Source: Halieaceae bacterium
Lineage (GTDB): Bacteria; Pseudomonadota; Gammaproteobacteria; Pseudomonadales; Halieaceae
NCBI GenBank assembly: GCA_018666055.1
Contig: JABJAS010000005.1
Location: forward strand, 1-5,157
Direction: 5' to 3'
DNA length: 5,157 nucleotides
Shown here in pieces: positions 1 to 5,157 of the stretch. The translations under genes were made by a program, and so were the position numbers. Numbering within the stretch: position 1 is the first letter of the stretch; every line of letters starts with the position of its first letter. The notes beneath the pieces are model-generated. The model was not told where the DNA came from. It saw nothing but the letters and a program-made list of their open reading frames with translations, and did not search any database.

Positions 1-1065
1 CAGCAGCAGTTCGCGAGCTTGTTCGGTGGCGGTCGCGGCGGCAGTAACGGCAAGGGACCTGCTAAAGGCGGGTTGTCCGGTGGATTGATCAGCGTCGTCT
101 TTGGTGGGGCGTTATTGGTATGGGGCCTGATGGGTTTTTATCAGCTCGATGAGCAAGAACGCGCTGTCGTGCTACGTTTTGGTGAGTACCACGCTACTTT
201 AACGCCGGGTCTACAATGGAACCCGCCATTGATCGATGAGGTGATTACGGTCAACACGACTAAGGTTCGTGCGGCAGGTTTGAGAGAAGTCATGCTCACG
301 CAGGACGAAAATATCGTAGAAATCAGCATGTCGGTTCAATATGTGATTGCAAACCCGCAGGACTTTGTTTTGCAGGTGCGCGATCCTGAAGTCTCATTGC
401 AGCATGCGGCTCAAAGTGCTCTGCGCCATGTGGTGGGGGGGACGACCATGGATTTGGCGCTCACCGAGGGTCGTGCTGCGATCGGACTGGATGTGCGCGA
501 TCGACTGCAGCAGTATCTCAACGACTACACAACAGGCATACAAGTGTCGAAGATCAACATTGACGAATCGAAGCCGCCCGCTCAGGTACAAGGAGCATTT
601 GACGACGTGATCAAGGCGCGAGAGGACGAGGAGCGCGTCAAGAACGAAGCGCAGTCTTATGCTAATGGCATCGTGCCGGAGGCTCGCGGTGGCGCTCAGC
701 GTGTGCTGGAAGAATCCAATGCTTACCGTGATCAAGTCATCGCGAGGGCGGATGGTGAAGCGCAGCGTTTCGATCAGTTACTGACGGAATACCGTAAGGC
801 ACCTGATGTGACGCGTGAGCGTCTGTACCTCGACACGATGCAAGAAGTGCTCGCCAACACCAACAAGGTGATGGTGGATGTCGAGGGGGGTAATAACGTG
901 CTGTACCTCCCGCTCGATAAAATGGTGCCCAACGCCGGTCAATCCCGCAGTGCACTGTCCCGTAATGGGATGAGCGAGCGGGATATGCGCGAAATTTCTG
1001 ATCAGGTGACGGAGCAATTGCGTCGTGATCTTGATGCTGCGGCAACACGACGAGGAGGGCGTTAA
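1..1065 (+). CDS. hflK: HflK, SPFH/prohibitin-family subunit of the HflKC complex, 5'-truncated by the window edge
   Basis: HflK pairs with HflC in a large inner-membrane assembly that encloses the FtsH protease and modulates its degradation of membrane and regulatory proteins. The frame is open from base 1 (354 codons in the window). A TTG at 19 could be read as a start, but codons 1-24 (QQQFASLFGG..., then a Gly-rich stretch) look like the interior of the usual Gly/Gln-rich cytoplasmic tail of HflK, so the real start is upstream and some tens of residues are missing. In window codon numbers, one membrane helix lies at about 28-48. The SPFH/Band 7 domain follows (about 49-250), beginning with the typical EQERAVVLRFGEY at 51-63. 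The segment KPPAQVQGAFDDVIKAREDEER (191-212) and the helical, Ala/Glu-rich stretch to about 265 are characteristic of HflK. An Arg-rich C-terminus ends at TAA 1063-1065. By family topology the SPFH domain is periplasmic. hflC follows 2 bases downstream. No frameshift is visible. Confidence 0.97.
   Translation, partial: QQQFASLFGGGRGGSNGKGPAKGGLSGGLISVVFGGALLVWGLMGFYQLDEQERAVVLRFGEYHATLTPGLQWNPPLIDEVITVNTTKVRAAGLREVMLTQDENIVEISMSVQYVIANPQDFVLQVRDPEVSLQHAAQSALRHVVGGTTMDLALTEGRAAIGLDVRDRLQQYLNDYTTGIQVSKINIDESKPPAQVQGAFDDVIKAREDEERVKNEAQSYANGIVPEARGGAQRVLEESNAYRDQVIARADGEAQRFDQLLTEYRKAPDVTRERLYLDTMQEVLANTNKVMVDVEGGNNVLYLPLDKMVPNAGQSRSALSRNGMSERDMREISDQVTEQLRRDLDAAATRRGGR
1053..1058 (+). promoter_or_regulatory. 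Strong ribosome binding site of hflC
   Basis: AGGAGG, a full Shine-Dalgarno match, lies inside the last codons of hflK, 9 bases before the ATG at 1068. It fixes the hflC start and fits balanced production of the two subunits from one message. Confidence 0.85.
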
Positions 1066-1067
1066 TC

Positions 1068-1940
1068 ATGAGTAAGCAAACTCTTGTAGGTCTTTTGTTA
1101 GCAATTGTGCTCGTTACACTCTCGAACAGTGTCTACGTGATTCGCGAGACTGAGCGTGGCGTATTGCTCAAGTTTGGTGAGGTGGTGGATCCGAATCTAT
1201 TGCCTGGTTTGCACCTAAAGGTGCCGTTTGTGAACAATGTTCGAAAGTTCGATGGTCGCATATTGACCGTGGACAGCAGTCCTGAGCGATTCTTCACGCA
1301 GGAAAAAAAGGCGCTCATCGTCGACTCCTACGCGAAGTTCCGTGTGACGGACACCGCTAAGTACTACACCGCGACGAACGGCGAGGAAAATCGAGCCGCA
1401 GGGCTTTTGGCGCAGCGCATCAATGACGGACTGCGTAACCAAGTAGCCGTTCGCACGGTCCAAGAGGTGGTATCGGGCCAGCGCGATGAACTGATGCTGG
1501 CCATTGCCGCGCAGCTCAACGAAGTGGCGAACGAAGAGCTGGGTGTAGAAGTGATCGATGTGCGGGTCAAGAAGATCGACTTGCCCCCCGATGTGTCGGA
1601 GTCGGTTTATCGAAGGATGAACGCAGAGCGCGAAAAGGAAGCGCGCGAGCTGAGATCCGAGGGTAAGGAGCTGGCAGAAGGCATACGGGCTGCCGCCGAT
1701 CGCGAGGTGACCGTGATTGAGGCCAACGCGTTTCGTGATGCGGAGATTATTCGCGGTAATGGCGATGCTGAGGCCACGCGCATTTATGCCGATGCTTTTA
1801 ATCAGGATAAGGAGTTCTACTCATTCGTGCGCAGTCTGCAAGCGTATAGAGAGACCTTTGGTTCTGGCGGTGACGTCATGCTGTTACAGCCAGATAGCCA
1901 GTTTTTCCAGTATCTCCGCAATCCGCGGGCTGGCGAGTAA
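1068..1940 (+). CDS. hflC: HflC, SPFH/prohibitin-family partner of HflK
   Basis: HflC is the second subunit of the HflKC complex, which regulates FtsH at the inner membrane. The ATG at 1068 is preceded by AGGAGG and comes 2 bases after the hflK stop. The product has 290 residues, close to the short HflC of Pseudomonas-type bacteria and shorter than the 334 of E. coli. An N-terminal signal-anchor helix lies at about 5-24 (TLVGLLLAIVLVTLSNSVYV). The SPFH domain starts at ETERGVLLKFGEV (27-39), continues through PGLHLKVPFVNNVRKFDGRI (46-65), and includes the family segments VQEVVSGQRDEL (131-142) and VIDVRVKKIDLP (162-173). A charged helical region rich in Glu, Arg and Ala (about 178-245) follows, including RRMNAEREKEARELRSEGKE. 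The C-terminal block with FFQYLRNP (279-286) is typical of the family. The SPFH part should face the periplasm, inferred from the family. It almost certainly shares a transcript with hflK. Confidence 0.97.
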   Translation: MSKQTLVGLLLAIVLVTLSNSVYVIRETERGVLLKFGEVVDPNLLPGLHLKVPFVNNVRKFDGRILTVDSSPERFFTQEKKALIVDSYAKFRVTDTAKYYTATNGEENRAAGLLAQRINDGLRNQVAVRTVQEVVSGQRDELMLAIAAQLNEVANEELGVEVIDVRVKKIDLPPDVSESVYRRMNAEREKEARELRSEGKELAEGIRAAADREVTVIEANAFRDAEIIRGNGDAEATRIYADAFNQDKEFYSFVRSLQAYRETFGSGGDVMLLQPDSQFFQYLRNPRAGE

Positions 1941-1956
1941 GCAGGGTGTGAATAAT

Positions 1957-1977
1957 GGGGGGTGCGCCGCGCCCCCC
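1957..1977 (+). terminator. GC-rich hairpin after hflC, possible terminator or 3'-end stabiliser
   Basis: Six Gs (1957-1962) pair with six Cs (1972-1977). The inner bases TGC and GCG extend the stem by a G-U, a G-C and a C-G pair around a 3-base loop GCC, giving a 9-bp stem. It starts 16 bases after the hflC stop, the usual place for a terminator. The downstream bases (ACTCAGCCGC) contain no T-run, so it is not a classical intrinsic terminator. It could instead cause partial attenuation or protect the hflKC mRNA end. On the other strand the hairpin is followed only by ATTATT. Confidence 0.45.
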
Positions 1978-1995
1978 ACTCAGCCGCATCTCGCT

Positions 1996-2021
1996 GTGAT
2001 ATCCTTTTCCCGAGTGATATC
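1996..2021 (+). repeat. Two direct copies of GTGATATC upstream of hisZ
   Basis: GTGATATC occurs at 1996-2003 and at 2014-2021, an 18-base offset. The second copy is part of the palindrome TGATATCA (2015-2022). The pair ends 28 bases before the hisZ start. It might be a regulator site or a pair of weak -10-like elements. GATATC also appears several times inside hisZ, so chance is a real alternative. Confidence 0.3.
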
Positions 2022-2049
2022 AACAGAAACGCCCTGACGGAATTCCACA

Positions 2050-4520
<2,471 letters not shown>

Positions 4521-4523
4521 CCC

Positions 4524-5157
4524 GTGTTACTGCTGAGTAAAATCGCAACGCTGCTGATTTACCCGCTTTCTCTCAGTTTATTAGGCCTTGTTCTGGCCGC
4601 ACTATTGCGCCGGCGGGGAAGCAATACGCTCGCCAGTTTGCTCACGTTGGTTGCAGTGCTGTGGCTTTACTTCTGCTCAACAGAGTGGGGTGCGAGCACG
4701 CTGATGACGCCGCTTGAGGCGGCATACCCAGCCTTTACGGACGAGGAACTGCCGCGGGCCGAAGCGATCGTTGTTTTGGGAGGGGCGATCAATGGAGAGA
4801 CCCGCTTTGGTCAGGACGGCGACTTCAATCACGCCGCCGATCGTCTCTGGCGCGCCGCTACCTTATATCTGGCTGATAAAGCGCCGCTATTGGTGCTCTC
4901 GGGTGGAACACGGGTAGAGGGTGAGTTGCCTGGATCGCATCTGATGGCCGAGAAGCTCGTATCTATCGGACTTCCTCGTGATGCCTTGCTGCAAGAATCG
5001 GAGAGCCGAACCACCCGAGAGAACGGGCAGCAAACCTTCGCGTTATTGCGGCAGCGTGATATCCAACATATTTTGTTGGTCACCAGTGCCAGCCATATGC
5101 GTCGCGCTTCGGCGGTCTTTGTGGCGCAAGGTTTTGCCGTCACGGCGGTGGCAACCG
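4524..5157 (+). CDS. DUF218 (YdcF/ElyC/SanA-type) membrane protein, 3'-truncated by the window edge
   Basis: The frame runs from GTG 4524 to the window end without a stop (211 codons plus one base). GTG is the first possible start after the purA stop, with only CCC between, and no clear Shine-Dalgarno is seen, so reinitiation after purA is likely. The first ATG in frame (4704) would cut off both membrane helices, which argues for GTG. Helices lie at about 2-28 and 36-54, joined by a positive loop RRRGSN, so the positive-inside rule puts the loop in the cytoplasm and the main domain in the periplasm. The DUF218 domain begins near AEAIVVLGGAI (79-89) and includes LLVLSGGTR (122-130), ESESRTTRENGQQT (158-171) and LLVTSASHMRRA (184-195), all typical of the family. 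In E. coli, ElyC of this layout (about 259 residues) affects peptidoglycan assembly through the undecaprenyl lipid carrier, and SanA affects envelope permeability. The exact role here is unknown. About 50 C-terminal residues are probably missing. Confidence 0.9.
   Translation, partial: MLLLSKIATLLIYPLSLSLLGLVLAALLRRRGSNTLASLLTLVAVLWLYFCSTEWGASTLMTPLEAAYPAFTDEELPRAEAIVVLGGAINGETRFGQDGDFNHAADRLWRAATLYLADKAPLLVLSGGTRVEGELPGSHLMAEKLVSIGLPRDALLQESESRTTRENGQQTFALLRQRDIQHILLVTSASHMRRASAVFVAQGFAVTAVAT

Larger units (their letters stand above)
1941..2049 (+). other. Intergenic gap hflC-hisZ, without a gene
   Basis: This 109-base gap is the only sizeable non-coding stretch in the window. It holds a strong hairpin just after hflC (1957-1977) and two copies of GTGATATC (1996-2003 and 2014-2021). 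No small gene like yjeT (DUF2065), which sits between hflC and the next gene in many relatives, can be read here. No convincing -35/-10 pair is seen: the GATATC blocks resemble weak -10 elements, but nothing like TTGACA stands about 17 bases upstream of either. A promoter for hisZ-purA may still lie here, since the operon changes function at this point. Confidence 0.6.

Noticed and set aside
19..21. TTG as the start codon of hflK
   Set aside because: The frame is open to base 1, and the residues before and after the TTG look like the middle of the Gly/Gln-rich HflK N-terminal tail. No ribosome binding site precedes it. The gene is cut by the window edge.
435..441. Run of seven Gs in hflK as a possible frameshift site
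   Set aside because: The reading frame and the family motifs continue normally through the run (HVVGGTTMD), so there is no sign of a break or a programmed shift.
394..735. A 113-codon open frame on the minus strand inside hflK
   Set aside because: It lies fully opposite a well-conserved gene, has no recognisable domain, and its composition follows from the codon pattern of hflK. The other minus-strand frames in the window are the same kind of shadow.
4714..4917. A 67-codon plus-strand frame in the DUF218 region
   Set aside because: It is out of frame with the DUF218 motifs, which run unbroken from 4524 to the window end, and the short product is Arg-rich without a domain.
4829..5143. A 104-codon open frame on the minus strand at the right end
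   Set aside because: It is opposite the DUF218 gene, whose family motifs are clear on the plus strand. The minus-strand product shows no family features.

Overview
The window is a stretch of ordinary bacterial core genome, most likely from a gammaproteobacterium. Every gene reads rightwards. The order hflK - hflC - hisZ - purA matches the hfq-hflX-hflK-hflC-(yjeT)-purA neighbourhood known from Escherichia and Pseudomonas, and the hisZ insertion is the arrangement seen in Pseudomonas-like and many marine gammaproteobacteria. Base composition is moderately GC-rich by eye and even across the genes. I see no sign of transferred DNA. The genus cannot be named from this sequence.

Layout. Bases 1-1065 hold the 3' part of hflK, whose true start lies upstream of the window. 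hflC follows after 2 bases (1068-1940). These two encode the membrane-anchored SPFH complex HflKC, which surrounds and modulates the FtsH protease. A 109-base gap (1941-2049) contains a very strong GC hairpin right after hflC and a duplicated 8-mer before the next gene. The small DUF2065 gene (yjeT) that often sits here is absent. hisZ (2050-3228) encodes the regulatory subunit of ATP phosphoribosyltransferase, the first step of histidine synthesis. It overlaps purA (3225-4520, adenylosuccinate synthetase, first committed step from IMP to AMP) by an ATGA. A fifth gene starts with GTG at 4524, only 3 bases after the purA stop and in the same frame. It encodes a two-pass membrane protein with a DUF218 (YdcF/ElyC/SanA-type) domain, possibly an envelope or lipid-carrier factor, and runs off the right edge.

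How they work together. HflK and HflC act as one complex. HisZ and PurA both sit on the purine nucleotide economy: the HisG-HisZ enzyme consumes ATP, histidine synthesis returns AICAR to the purine pathway, and PurA makes AMP from IMP, so their tight coupling makes metabolic sense. The DUF218 gene looks translationally linked to purA by position, not by known function. There are no RNA genes, mobile elements or CRISPR arrays in the window. I found no undescribed system; the points worth a second look are the hflC-hisZ gap and the purA/DUF218 junction.
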